Assembly: GCF_000826105.1 (NCBI RefSeq)
Contig: NZ_CCYK01000007.1
Span: 1,674,001-1,738,000 of the forward strand
From: Pseudomonas massiliensis
GTDB lineage: Bacteria; Pseudomonadota; Gammaproteobacteria; Pseudomonadales; Pseudomonadaceae
Direction of reading: 5' to 3'
DNA: 64,000 nucleotides
Shown in pieces: positions 51,909 through 60,959 of the stretch; position 1 is the stretch's first letter; every line of letters starts with the position of its first letter. Below the pieces are notes generated by a model, which did not search any database, was not told the DNA's origin, and was given only the letters and a program-made list of their open reading frames with translations. Position numbers and translations under genes: made by a program.

Positions 51909-52360
51909 ACGTCGAGACGCGCACCACGCAAACCTCTGCCACCGGGCAGGTGCGTCGCGAGACCACTGTGCATACGCCCGAGGGTGATGCAAGCGTCATC
52001 AGCCTGTTGCGCCAGCTGACCCATGAAGTGCCCGCCCTGTTCAGCAAGGAATTGGCCTTGGCCAAGGCTGAAATGGAAAAGAGCCTCACCACCCTCAAGG
52101 CCGGCGTCGCGGCTGTCGCTGGCGGAGCCATTGTGTTGCTGGGCGGTTTCATCGTGTTGTTGATGGCGGCGGTCTACGGCTTGAGCACCGTGCTGCAGCC
52201 GTGGCTGGCCGCGCTCATCGTCGGCGGCGTCGTGATGGTGATCGGCTTCATCATGCTGCAGGCAGGAAAGAAACAGTTCGAGCCTTCTCATTTCAAGCCA
52301 GACCGTACCCTCAATGCCATGGATAAAGACCAGCAAGTACTGCGGAGTAAATTGCCATGA
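51905..52360 (+). CDS. DUF1469/YqjE-type phage-holin-like membrane protein
   Basis: A 151-aa protein with a soluble N-terminal part (S-L-L-R-Q-L-T-H-E-V-P-A-L-F-S-K-E-L-A-L-A-K-A-E) and two hydrophobic segments (A-A-V-A-G-G-A-I-V-L-L-G-G-F-I-V-L-L and L-A-A-L-I-V-G-G-V-V-M-V-I-G-F). This is the DUF1469 (YqjE, Phage_holin_3_6) arrangement. It overlaps both neighbours by 4 nt (ATGA junctions), so it is part of a tight three-gene unit. Confidence 0.78.
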   Translation: MNVETRTTQTSATGQVRRETTVHTPEGDASVISLLRQLTHEVPALFSKELALAKAEMEKSLTTLKAGVAAVAGGAIVLLGGFIVLLMAAVYGLSTVLQPWLAALIVGGVVMVIGFIMLQAGKKQFEPSHFKPDRTLNAMDKDQQVLRSKLP

Positions 52361-53313
52361 CTTCCTCGATTACCGCACAGTCGCATAAAAGTCCGGAAAC
52401 GCTGGAGCATGAGATTGACCAGCAACGGGCCAATATCAGCAATATCGTAGACGCCCTGGAGAGCAAGTTGACCCCGGGTCAGCTCTTCGACCAGGCCCTG
52501 GCCTATACCCGCGGCAATGGCGGTGAGTTCTTCCAGAACCTGGGCACCACTGTAAAGAACAATCCGGTCCCTACTGTGCTGGCCGGCCTGAGCCTGGCCT
52601 GGTTGGCGATGAACCAGAACCGGCCCATCGCGCCGCGCCGGGTGAACGAAGGCCCCAGCCTGATGGATCGGGCCAGCGCCGCAGCAAGCAAGGTCGGCCA
52701 GGTGGTGGACTCGGCCAAGGAGCAACTGCGTGGTGCCGCCGATTCGGTGACCACCCGCGCTTCGGCGGTCAAGGACTCGGTGACTTCCAGTGCTTCCAGC
52801 GTGAAAAACTCGGTCGCCTCCGGCGCGTCTAGCGTCAAGGACAAAGCGACGACCTGGCGCGATGGCGCCAGCGATCGCCTTAGCCAGGGAAGCGAACGCC
52901 TCAACCATGGCGCTCACGACCTTACCCACCAAGCCAAGACCACCGGCGTCCAGGTCAAGGGCCAATTCGAGCACCTGCTTCAGGAGCAACCACTGGTTCT
53001 AGCCGCGGTTGGCCTGGCGCTCGGCGCTGCCTTTGGCGCTGCCTTGCCTTCCACGCGTCATGAAAATCGACTGCTGGGCAAAACCAGTGACCGGCTGACG
53101 GAGCAAGTCAAGAGCAAGGCGCGTGAAGTCAAGGAAACGGTGAAGAGCGAAGCGGGCGCGGCGGTAGAGCAGGTTCGGGGTAACGACAGTGATGCCGGCA
53201 GCACGTCCAAGGGCAACGCGAGCGGCAATGGCTATGATGGAGCCGCGCACGTTGGCCGGCCCAATGCTGGGGCCGATACTGATCTTTCCCGAGGGCTCGG
53301 CACCCATCACTGA
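52357..53313 (+). CDS. DUF3618-domain protein with low-complexity tail
   Basis: A 318-aa protein. The N-terminal DUF3618 motif is visible (S-P-E-T-L-E-H-E-I-D-Q-Q-R-A-N-I-S-N-I-V-D is its start; A-L-E-S-K-L-T-P-G-Q-L follows). A hydrophobic patch is near residue 70 and another near residue 215 (P-L-V-L-A-A-V-G-L-A-L-G-A-A-F-G). Between them lies an Ala/Ser/Val-rich region with repeated S-V-K-D/N-S units, and after them a Gly/Asn-rich tail. It is the last gene of the coupled trio and ends in a strong terminator. The function is unknown; the trio is probably for the cell envelope. Confidence 0.78.
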   Translation: MTSSITAQSHKSPETLEHEIDQQRANISNIVDALESKLTPGQLFDQALAYTRGNGGEFFQNLGTTVKNNPVPTVLAGLSLAWLAMNQNRPIAPRRVNEGPSLMDRASAAASKVGQVVDSAKEQLRGAADSVTTRASAVKDSVTSSASSVKNSVASGASSVKDKATTWRDGASDRLSQGSERLNHGAHDLTHQAKTTGVQVKGQFEHLLQEQPLVLAAVGLALGAAFGAALPSTRHENRLLGKTSDRLTEQVKSKAREVKETVKSEAGAAVEQVRGNDSDAGSTSKGNASGNGYDGAAHVGRPNAGADTDLSRGLGTHH

Positions 53314-53331
53314 AATCCGTATCGTTTTTTG

Positions 53332-53366
53332 CCCCGGGCGTTTTTGAAACGTCCGGGGTTTTTTTT
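53332..53366 (+). terminator. Rho-independent terminator of the envelope trio
   Basis: CCCCGGGCG / CGTCCGGGG (one G-T pair) with a 9-nt loop TTTTTGAAA and an 8-T run. Confidence 0.92.
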
Positions 53367-53575
53367 GTTTGATTCCGGTTTCGTCAATATTCCGTCGCGA
53401 ATGCCAATCCCTCGTGCCTTTTCCTTGCGCTCCGCCAAGGTTTCATACAGTCTGCGCAGCATGCGTATCCGAATTGGCAAGGAAGCATGCAATAGTTGTT
53501 ACAGGCGTCCGTGATGGCGGAATGAAATCGAACTTTCACGGTCAGAGACTCGGTTTTCACATTCGGTAACGTTTC

Positions 53576-55315
53576 ATGCGCTTGACTCTTGATCCTCGCA
53601 ACGACATCGACGCCGCCCTGTTACGCTACCGTCGGGTCTTCTGGGCGTTGGCTATTTTCAGTGGCGTCATCAACCTGCTGGTGCTGGTACCTTCGCTCTA
53701 CATGATGCAGGTGTATGACCGGGTCTTGACCAGTCGCAATGAAACTACACTGCTCATGCTTACCCTCATTGCCATGGGGCTGTTCATGCTCAGTGGCGTG
53801 ATCGAATGGCTACGCGGCCAGGTCATGATCCGCATGAGCGCGGGGATCGACGCTACCTTGGCGCAGCGTTTGTTTGACGCGGCTTTCACCCGTAGCCTGC
53901 GCAAGCAGGACAGCAATCCCGCTCAGGTGTTCGGCGATCTTACCCAAGTGCGCCAGTTCATCACCGGCCAGGGCCTGTTGGCGATGCTCGACGCGCCCTG
54001 GCTTCCGGTCTTCATGGTCATCGCCTTCCTGTTTCACCCCTGGTTCGGCTTCCTGTCCTTGGGAGTTGCCCTGGTCTTGATCGCCTTGGCGCTTTGGGGG
54101 GAGCTTTCGACCCGGCCCAGTCTGGCCCAGGCCAACGGCCTTTCCATGAAGGCCAATCTTTATGTGAACAGCAGTTTGCATAATGCTGAGGTGATTCAGG
54201 CGATGGGCATGCTGCCAGCGCTGCGCAAGCGTTGGAGCTGGCTGCAACAGGGCATGATTTCCGCCCAGGCCGTGGCCAGCGACCGAGGCGCGCGGATCAG
54301 CGCCATGACCAAGTTCGTGCGGGTAGCGGCGCAGTCGTTGTCTCTAGGCCTGGGGGCCCTGTTGGTGCTGGAAGGACAGATCTCAGGAGGCATGATGATT
54401 GCCATGTCCCTGCTGCTGGGACGCGCCCTGGCGCCGGTTGAAATCGCGATCGGCTCGTGGAAACAATTCGTGGGCGCTCGTCAGAGCTACCGCCGCCTGA
54501 GCGACCTGCTGGCTGAAGAGCCGGAAACAGTGGCGCCCATGACTCTGCCGGCGCCAACGGGCGCTCTCAAGGTGGAGCGTTTGCTGGCCGCGCCGCCTGG
54601 CGCGAAGGACCCGATCATCAAAGGAGTGGATTTCCAGCTGGCCAAGGGCGAGATCCTGGCGGTCATCGGCCCGAGCGCTTCGGGCAAATCCACGCTGGCC
54701 CGCGCGCTGGTGGGCATCTGGCCCGCGATGGAAGGTGCCGTGCGCCTGGATGGGGCGCCGCTGGACCAATGGGCACCCGAAGCGCTGGGGCCCCATCTGG
54801 GCTATCTGCCGCAGGATATCGAGCTGTTCGATGGCAGCGTGGCCGAGAACATCGCCCGCTTCGGTGAGCTCGACTCCGAACCGATCATCCAGGCCGCTCG
54901 GCATGCCGGTATCCATGAAATGATCCTGCGCTTCCCGCAAGGGTACGACAACGTCCTCGGCCCCGGTGGGCAGGGCCTGTCTGGCGGACAGAAGCAACGC
55001 ATCGGCCTGGCTCGGGCACTGTATGGCCAACCGGCTCTGATCGTCCTGGACGAGCCCAACTCCAACCTGGACGAAGCCGGCGAACAGGCGCTGGTGCAGG
55101 CACTGCGGGCGCTCAAGAACGCGGGCAGTACTGTGATCATGATCACCCACCGGCCGAGCGTGCTGGGGGTGGTCGACAAGATCCTGGTCCTCAACGACGG
55201 CCGCCAGCAATTGTTCGGTTCCCGCGACCAGGTACTCAAGGCGGTATTGCCGCCGGCAAGCGCTCCCACCGTGGCTCCCAATCCCCCCGTCAAGGAGGCG
55301 CGTTCCGATGCGTGA
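53576..55315 (+). CDS. aprD: Type I secretion ABC transporter, AprD/PrtD-like
   Basis: A 579-aa ABC exporter half. A 6-TM domain (about residues 20-310) is followed by the ATPase with Walker A G-P-S-A-S-G-K-S-T, signature L-S-G-G-Q-K-Q-R and Walker B L-I-V-L-D-E-P-N-S-N-L-D. It lacks the C39-like N-terminal domain of HlyB types, which fits the AprD/PrtD/HasD group that exports metalloproteases, lipases or HasA. The ATG at 53576 is the first start. It overlaps the adaptor gene by 8 nt. No metalloprotease gene is next to it. Confidence 0.9.
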   Translation: MRLTLDPRNDIDAALLRYRRVFWALAIFSGVINLLVLVPSLYMMQVYDRVLTSRNETTLLMLTLIAMGLFMLSGVIEWLRGQVMIRMSAGIDATLAQRLFDAAFTRSLRKQDSNPAQVFGDLTQVRQFITGQGLLAMLDAPWLPVFMVIAFLFHPWFGFLSLGVALVLIALALWGELSTRPSLAQANGLSMKANLYVNSSLHNAEVIQAMGMLPALRKRWSWLQQGMISAQAVASDRGARISAMTKFVRVAAQSLSLGLGALLVLEGQISGGMMIAMSLLLGRALAPVEIAIGSWKQFVGARQSYRRLSDLLAEEPETVAPMTLPAPTGALKVERLLAAPPGAKDPIIKGVDFQLAKGEILAVIGPSASGKSTLARALVGIWPAMEGAVRLDGAPLDQWAPEALGPHLGYLPQDIELFDGSVAENIARFGELDSEPIIQAARHAGIHEMILRFPQGYDNVLGPGGQGLSGGQKQRIGLARALYGQPALIVLDEPNSNLDEAGEQALVQALRALKNAGSTVIMITHRPSVLGVVDKILVLNDGRQQLFGSRDQVLKAVLPPASAPTVAPNPPVKEARSDA

Positions 55316-56204
55316 CGTAACCGCCCGCCGGCCATTGGCGCCGGTGACACCCATTTCGAACGAAGCCGCCAACGCCGATGCCGGCAGCACGGCGCGCAAG
55401 GGCCTCTGGTTTCTGCTGGTTGCCTTTGGTGGATTCCTGCTCTGGGCTTTCGTAGCCCCCCTGGACCAGGGCATGGTCGGGCAAGGCACCGTGGTGGTGG
55501 CCGGAGAACGCAAGACAGTGCAGCCGCTGGTTGGCGGTGTTGTCGAGAAGATCCTCGTGAGCGAGGGCGATCTGGTCAGCCAGGGGCAGTTGCTGGTGCA
55601 ACTGAATACGGTACAGGCCCAGTCGCAATTGGAGGTGACCTTGGGCAAGCTGTTGAGTGCCCGTGCCACCGAGGCGCGACTGACCGCCGAACGGCTGCGC
55701 CAGGACCATATCGAGTGGCCTGCGGATCTGCTCGAGCATGCCGCCGACCCACGCGCCAAGGCAGCCATGGCGCTGCAGGAAAACCTGTTCCTGACACGCA
55801 AGGCCGAACTGGCCAGCCGGCAGGGCATCGTCGATCACGAGGTGGCTTCCCTTACGCAGCAATTGCGCGCGTATCGCCAGGTAAAAGGCAATTACGATGC
55901 GCAGATGAGCTTCCAGCAGGAAGAACTCAGTGGGCTGCGTGACCTCGCGCGTGACGGCTACGTGCCCCGCGCCAAGCTGTTCGAGGCCGAGCGCAATACC
56001 GCGCAACTGTCTGGTCAGATCGCCTCGTCCATCGGCGATATCGGCAAGACCGAACAATCGATCAATGAGAGCAGGCTCAAGGCGATGCAGCAGGAGCAGG
56101 AGTTTCGCCGTGACGCGGAAAGCCAGCTCAGTGACGTGGCAGCCGAGGCCTCCGGGTATGCCGACCAGATCCGCGCCCTGCGCTTCGAGGTGGATAACGG
56201 CTCG

Positions 56205-56470
56205 CTACGCGCGCCAGTATCCGGGGAAGTGCTCAACCTGACCGTGCATACCATCGGCGGGGTGGCCACGGCCGGGCAGGCCTTGATGGAAGTCGTGCCG
56301 GTCGGCACGCCGTTGGGGATCACCGCGCGTTTCCCGCCGATGCTCGCCAACAAGCTGCGGCCCGGCCTGCCGGTACAGGTACATTTCACCGCATTACAGC
56401 GAGTAGATACGCCGACGGTGACCGGGACCGTGGCAACGGTTTCAGCGGACCAGCTCATCGATGAGCAGAC
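56205..56470 (+). repeat. 266-bp tandem repeat, copy 1
   Basis: First copy of the repeat in the adaptor gene. It is in frame with the upstream coding sequence and has family-like residues throughout. Confidence 0.92.
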
Positions 56471-56736
56471 CTCGGCGCGCCAGTATCGGGGAAAGTGCTC
56501 ACCCGGCCCGTGCATCCCATCGGGGGGGTGGCCCGGGCGGGGCAGGCCTTGATGGAAGTCGTGCCGGTCGGCACGCCGTTGGGGATCACCGCGCGTTTCC
56601 CGCCGATGCTCGCCAACAAGCTGCGGCCCGGCCTGCCGGTACAGGTACATTTCACCGCATTACAGCGAGTAGATACGCCGACGGTGACCGGGACCGTGGC
56701 AACGGTTTCAGCGGACCAGCTCATCGATGAGCAGAC
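56471..56736 (+). repeat. 266-bp tandem repeat, copy 2 with a damaged 5' part
   Basis: Second copy. Its first 76 nt carry 10 substitutions plus a balanced 1-nt loss and 1-nt gain relative to copy 1, and the remaining 190 nt are identical. All 10 substitutions are A to C, C to G or T to G. Confidence 0.92.
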
Positions 56737-56926
56737 TCACCAGCCATATTTCTCCGCCAAGGTGGAATTGCCACCCGATACGCTGCCCAAGCTGCAGGCG
56801 GCCGGCCTGCCAATCAAACCCGGGATGCTGGCGGACGTGACCGTGGTGACGGGTGAGCGCACCCTCGTCAATTACCTGATGAAACCCTTGCGCGAGCGCC
56901 TGCTCGCAGCCTTCAAGGAAGAATGA

Positions 56927-58258
56927 ATGAATAACCGCTGGCTACCCCTTGCGCTGCTGTGCCTGTCTATCCAGGCCCACGCATTGAGCCCAGACCCTGA
57001 TCGCCTGACGCTGCTGCAACTGTACGACGCTTCCCGATTGAACGATCCTGTGATGCGTTCGGCCGATTCCTCGCATCGGGCGGCGCAGAACGAAGAGGCC
57101 ATCGGCCGCGGCGGGCTATTGCCACAGCTGTCCTTGAGTTCGCGCTACGGCAAGGGTGGCCGTACCGACGGCGGCACTGACGCCAGCTATGTCGACAGTG
57201 ACGACTATCAGTCCAACAGCCTATCGCTGGTCGCCCAGCAGCCGATCTACGACAAGGGGCGCTGGGCGGCCTACCAGCAGGGCAAGGCGCGTGGCGAGCT
57301 GGGCGAAGTGCAATACCAGGTAGCCGACCAGGCGCTCTACGATCGGGTCGCCAAGGCCTATTTCGCGGTGGCGAGGGTGGAAAACGAGCTGAAACTGATC
57401 GCCCAGCAAAAGGCCGCGATCGCCGGGCTGGTGGATCAGAGTCAGCGCCTGTACGAGAAAGGGCAGGGCGCGATTACCGATGTGGATGAAGCGCGCGCCC
57501 GTTATGATCTGGTCGAAGCCCAGGAGGCGGAGAACCAGGCGCAGCGCATCGCCGCCTTGCGTACCCTGTCTGGCCGGGGCAGCCTGCCGCTGCTGGAAAT
57601 TGTGCCAATGCGTGAGGCCCCGCCGGACAACCCGTTGAACGATGGCCACGACCTGGGCTACTGGACGGGCCTGGCCCGCGAGGCCAGCCCTGAACTGGCG
57701 GCTCGCCTGGCCGAGGTCAAGGTGGCGGAGAGCGAGGCCGAGGCGCAGAAGGCCGGGCATTATCCGACATTGTCGCTGACCACCCAGTTGACTCGCCGGG
57801 ACAACTCTCAGTACGAAGAGCTTTCGCCCCGGCAGGACAGCTACTACGTGGGGCTTGCCCTGGATATTCCCCTTTACCGCGGTGGGGCCACCAGTGCCTC
57901 GGTGCGCAAGGCGACCGAAGCCCTTGCGGGGGCCCAGGCCGATGCCGACGCCCAACGTCAGCAACTCAGCGAAGACGTCGAAACCGCCTATGCGGGCGTG
58001 GTGGCCGGCTACGCAAAGTGCCGCGCGACCCAACGGGCGGTGGAGTCCAACCAGCGCGCGCTGGTTTCCACGGAAAAAGGCTTCCAGGGGGGAGTACGCT
58101 CCACCGTGGACATCCTCGATGCCCAGCAGCGGCTGTTCGAGGCTCGCCGGGACCTGCTCAACGCCAAGCTGGATATGCTGCAAAGTTACGTGACCCTGCA
58201 TGTGCATACCGGGCAGATGGACCGGGCGGTGCTTGCACAGGTAGAGGCGCTGTTCTGA
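56927..58258 (+). CDS. aprF: Type I secretion outer-membrane channel, AprF/TolC-like
   Basis: A 443-aa TolC-family protein with a signal peptide (W-L-P-L-A-L-L-C-L-S-I-Q-A-H-A). Two OEP halves with coiled-coil hairpins are visible (for example V-A-K-A-Y-F-A-V-A-R-V-E-N-E-L and T-A-Y-A-G-V-V-A-G-Y). No lipobox is present, unlike the OprN-like channel at 16646-18076. It starts directly after the adaptor stop (TGA then ATG). Together the three genes form a complete type I secretion channel, apart from the adaptor lesion. Confidence 0.9.
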   Translation: MNNRWLPLALLCLSIQAHALSPDPDRLTLLQLYDASRLNDPVMRSADSSHRAAQNEEAIGRGGLLPQLSLSSRYGKGGRTDGGTDASYVDSDDYQSNSLSLVAQQPIYDKGRWAAYQQGKARGELGEVQYQVADQALYDRVAKAYFAVARVENELKLIAQQKAAIAGLVDQSQRLYEKGQGAITDVDEARARYDLVEAQEAENQAQRIAALRTLSGRGSLPLLEIVPMREAPPDNPLNDGHDLGYWTGLAREASPELAARLAEVKVAESEAEAQKAGHYPTLSLTTQLTRRDNSQYEELSPRQDSYYVGLALDIPLYRGGATSASVRKATEALAGAQADADAQRQQLSEDVETAYAGVVAGYAKCRATQRAVESNQRALVSTEKGFQGGVRSTVDILDAQQRLFEARRDLLNAKLDMLQSYVTLHVHTGQMDRAVLAQVEALF

Positions 58259-58270
58259 AGCTCGCCTGGA

Positions 58271-59260
58271 TCAGGAAACGGCTTTGAGGAATTTGGGCCA
58301 ATCTATATTGCGTCCGCAAAGCACGACCGCTACCCGCTTGCCGGCCAGGCCGCGGGCCATTCGTAGCGCCCCGGCCAGGGATGCCCCGGCCGCGCCCTCG
58401 ATGATCCAGTGTTCGTCGACGGCCACCAGACGCATGGCTTCGTGGATTTCCGCTTCGCTTACCAGCACGCTCTGGTGGATTAGCTGTTGGCACAGGCCGA
58501 AGGTGACAGCACCGGGAAATATGCCTCCGGCCACGCCTTCAGCAATGGAGGGCTCATCGGGTACGGAAACGATTTCTCCGGCTTCCAGGCTTCGATAAAG
58601 GCTGGCAGCGTGCTCAGGCCAGCAGCCGATGAGCCGGGCGCCAGGGTTGAGCCGGGCCAGGGCGGCCCCGATACCCGAAATCAGGCCGCCACCGCCCACC
58701 GCGGCGAACACCGCGTCGACGCCCGGCTGCTGCTCGTTGATCTCGACGCCCACCGTACCCTGACCGGCGATCACAGCCAGGTCATTGTAGGGCGATACAT
58801 AGGGCTTGCCCTGCAGTTGCGCCTGCCGGCTGGCTTCGATCTCGGCGTCCAGGGAGGTGCCCGGCACAGTAACCACCGTAGCGCCCAAGGCACGCATGGC
58901 CTCGATCTTGTAGGGTGATGTGCGTTGCGGGGTGTAGACGGTGATCTCGACGCTGGCCAGGCGACCGGCCAACGCCATGGCCTGCCCATGGTTGCCTGAA
59001 GTGGCCACCACCACGCCCCGGGCGCGCTCCTCCAGCGTAAGCAGGCGCATCTTGTTATAGGCACCGCGGTACTTGAACGATCCAGTGTGCTGCTGGTGTT
59101 CGCACTTGAAGAAGATTTCGCAGCCGGTGGCCCTGGAAAACCGCTCGCTGTAGGTCATCGGCGTTACCGCCACGGCCGGGCGCATGGCCGAATGGGCCGC
59201 GATAATGTCTCGGTACAAGGTGTCGAGCAACGCATCCGTGGAATCAGGGTTCTGGCTCAT
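58271..59260 (-). CDS. Fold-type II PLP enzyme: threonine dehydratase/serine racemase type
   Basis: A 329-aa PLP protein. The Schiff-base lysine is in G-S-F-K-Y-R-G-A (about residue 57), followed by T-S-G-N-H-G-Q-A and the phosphate-binding G-G-G-G-L-I-S-G. It lacks the C-terminal ACT-like domains of biosynthetic IlvA, so it is the catabolic TdcB/serine racemase type, and would remove ammonia from threonine or serine or racemise serine. The ATG at 59260 follows GGGAG; an upstream frame to 59305 is not needed. It stands alone, convergent with aprF. Confidence 0.88.
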   Translation of the reverse strand: MSQNPDSTDALLDTLYRDIIAAHSAMRPAVAVTPMTYSERFSRATGCEIFFKCEHQQHTGSFKYRGAYNKMRLLTLEERARGVVVATSGNHGQAMALAGRLASVEITVYTPQRTSPYKIEAMRALGATVVTVPGTSLDAEIEASRQAQLQGKPYVSPYNDLAVIAGQGTVGVEINEQQPGVDAVFAAVGGGGLISGIGAALARLNPGARLIGCWPEHAASLYRSLEAGEIVSVPDEPSIAEGVAGGIFPGAVTFGLCQQLIHQSVLVSEAEIHEAMRLVAVDEHWIIEGAAGASLAGALRMARGLAGKRVAVVLCGRNIDWPKFLKAVS

Positions 59261-59455
59261 TCGCGCTCCCAGCGCGGCCCTGCGGGCGCAACGCAGATAT
59301 TTCAAGCTGATCAGGGCCTTGACGGAGACTACACGCAGGCCACTTCTACCTGAGCGGATTCTGATTCTGTTCAGTGTAGTGAAGGTTGCGAGCTTCGTGG
59401 CTGAACATTCGCGATTTTAGTACCTCGAATCTGTAGAACTCAGCGAAAGGAGCAC

Positions 59456-59593
59456 ATGATGGCCGAGCAAGAGCCGTATGCCGATAAACCCACCCAAACG
59501 CCCGCCGACTATGACGAGTACGGCAGCGACCCGGGGCAGGATAAGCCTGAGGAAAAGGGGCAGCCGGACCAACCCCTTACAGACCCCGCCTGA
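59456..59593 (+). CDS. 45-aa hydrophilic small protein
   Basis: A 45-codon gene with tandem ATGs (59456 and 59459) behind a perfect AAAGGAG (59447-59453). The product is acidic, rich in Pro, Asp, Glu and Gln, and probably disordered, with D-Y-D-E-Y-G-S-D-P-G-Q-D-K-P-E-E at its centre. I recall similar tiny proteins in pseudomonads but no function. The ribosome site and codon use support it as real. Confidence 0.55.
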   Translation: MMAEQEPYADKPTQTPADYDEYGSDPGQDKPEEKGQPDQPLTDPA

Positions 59594-59599
59594 CCCTGC

Positions 59600-60640
59600 T
59601 CAGAAGGTAAAGGATTCCCGACGCGGCGCCGGTGGAACGCGTATCTCGGTATTGCGCAACGCTTCCTCCGCCATGGTGGCGGGCTTGTCCGCCACTCGAG
59701 GCGTGCCGGTCTTGCCGACACTGCCTTTACGCCGGGTGGGCTTGGCCGGGGCTACCGGCTTCAGCGCGGCCAGAGCGGCCTCTCGGTCGGCCAGGACTCT
59801 GATGGTCCAGGACGACGCCAGGTTACGGGCCTGTGCCACCTGCTGCACCTGCAGGGTAGGGGCACGTTGCAGGGGGTCGCCGACGAGCACATCGACCCCG
59901 CAACCTGGATGGGTTGCTATCGTGCGACCCGGTTCCATGCTCACCGTCTGCACGTAATTGGGATCGGCCACGGTGAACGTGAAGCGTTGCCCAGCCAAGG
60001 GTGGGTTGAGGAAGGTAAGGGTGGCGGTACGGCAGGCCGAGTAGAAGTAAAGGTTTCCGGTACGCTGCAGGTCGAGCTTGCGAGTCTCGATGGCGTCGCT
60101 AGGCACGGCTTCGAATGCCAGTTCGAAGGCCAGTTCGCGGTTGCCATCGCTGGCGAGGCCGGCCAGGGGCAAGGGGCCGGGGCGCGGACTGTCCAATAGC
60201 GCCTGCACATCGATGGCCAGTGCCGTGCTGTCTTTAAGTTGGCTGATGGACGCAGTCGCGGGATCAACGCTCTGCGGCGCGACTTCCGGGTGGGTGGTCG
60301 GTAGCTCCGACGGACGCAATGCCAGGGTGTTCACCAGGTTGGTATCGCCGATCTTGGTCAGTTGCAGTCTGGCCTGCCTGCCGCTTGCATTCGCCAGGAT
60401 GCCAAAATCAGTGCCTATGCCGCTGGCCTCGGCGGGGATGGAGGTTACGCTGGCGTGACCCTTGGCATGCTGGACCAGCAACAGGGTCTTGGCGAGGGTA
60501 AATTTCGTCAGGCCAGAATAATCTCCCTGGCGCACCTGGCCGCCATCGCCAAAGGCGGTGTAGTGCAGGAGAGGGCCCTGAGCGCAACCGCCCAGTAATC
60601 CATAGCCCATGACGAGCGCCAGCAGCTGCCTGGTTCCCAT
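59600..60640 (-). CDS. Lipoprotein of unknown function
   Basis: A 346-aa protein from the ATG at 60640. It has a lipoprotein signal with lipobox L-L-G-G-C near residues 16-20. The mature part looks all-beta, with a region containing N-L-Y-F-Y-S-A-C-R-T-A-T-L-T-F, and the C-terminus is a Lys/Arg/Pro-rich tail (K-P-T-R-R-K-G-S-V-G-K-T-G). I do not recognise a family. It is convergent with the 45-aa gene (6 nt apart) and upstream of nothing. Confidence 0.75.
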   Translation of the reverse strand: MGTRQLLALVMGYGLLGGCAQGPLLHYTAFGDGGQVRQGDYSGLTKFTLAKTLLLVQHAKGHASVTSIPAEASGIGTDFGILANASGRQARLQLTKIGDTNLVNTLALRPSELPTTHPEVAPQSVDPATASISQLKDSTALAIDVQALLDSPRPGPLPLAGLASDGNRELAFELAFEAVPSDAIETRKLDLQRTGNLYFYSACRTATLTFLNPPLAGQRFTFTVADPNYVQTVSMEPGRTIATHPGCGVDVLVGDPLQRAPTLQVQQVAQARNLASSWTIRVLADREAALAALKPVAPAKPTRRKGSVGKTGTPRVADKPATMAEEALRNTEIRVPPAPRRESFTF

Positions 60641-60959
60641 GTTGATACCTCGGATGCAGTCCAATTGCGCCGCGACGCCTCCATGGCGCCGTTCGACCAC
60701 GGAAACATATCCTTACCGCACGTCGGTGTCCAGCGAAGCGGCATGGAACCGTGAACTGAATCCAAGGTCGTCCGCCAATCCGTGACCAGGCGGTCAGCGG
60801 ACTTGTGCCGTCTTCAAGGCATTCATGTCGGACAACCTGTGCGCGGCATCAGGTGTGCTGTCATCCATGGCGCTGTGCCGTTCCCATTGGTCCTGCCTTT
60901 CAAGAGTCCATCCATTCAGAGATTTCTGCCTCCGGTCAAAAAAAGTCCAAAGGCAGCTA

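Larger units (their letters stand above)
55308..56926 (+). pseudogene. aprE: Type I secretion adaptor (HlyD family, AprE-like) broken by a tandem duplication
   Basis: A HlyD/AprE-type membrane fusion protein: a short cytoplasmic head, one membrane segment (G-L-W-F-L-L-V-A-F-G-G-F-L-L-W-A-F-V), long coiled coil and a C-terminal lipoyl/beta domain. As read, the frame runs to a stop at 56552, and the true C-terminus (T-H-Q-P-Y-F-S-A-K-V to K-E-E) sits in another frame at 56495-56926. The cause is a 266-bp direct duplication (56205-56470 and 56471-56736), not divisible by 3. Removing one copy restores a 450-aa protein of normal size. The duplication may be an assembly error, in which case the gene is intact. 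Confidence 0.88.

Noticed and set aside
56495..56926. Separate 143-aa HlyD C-terminal gene
   Set aside because: It is the displaced 3' part of the adaptor gene after the 266-bp duplication, not an independent gene.
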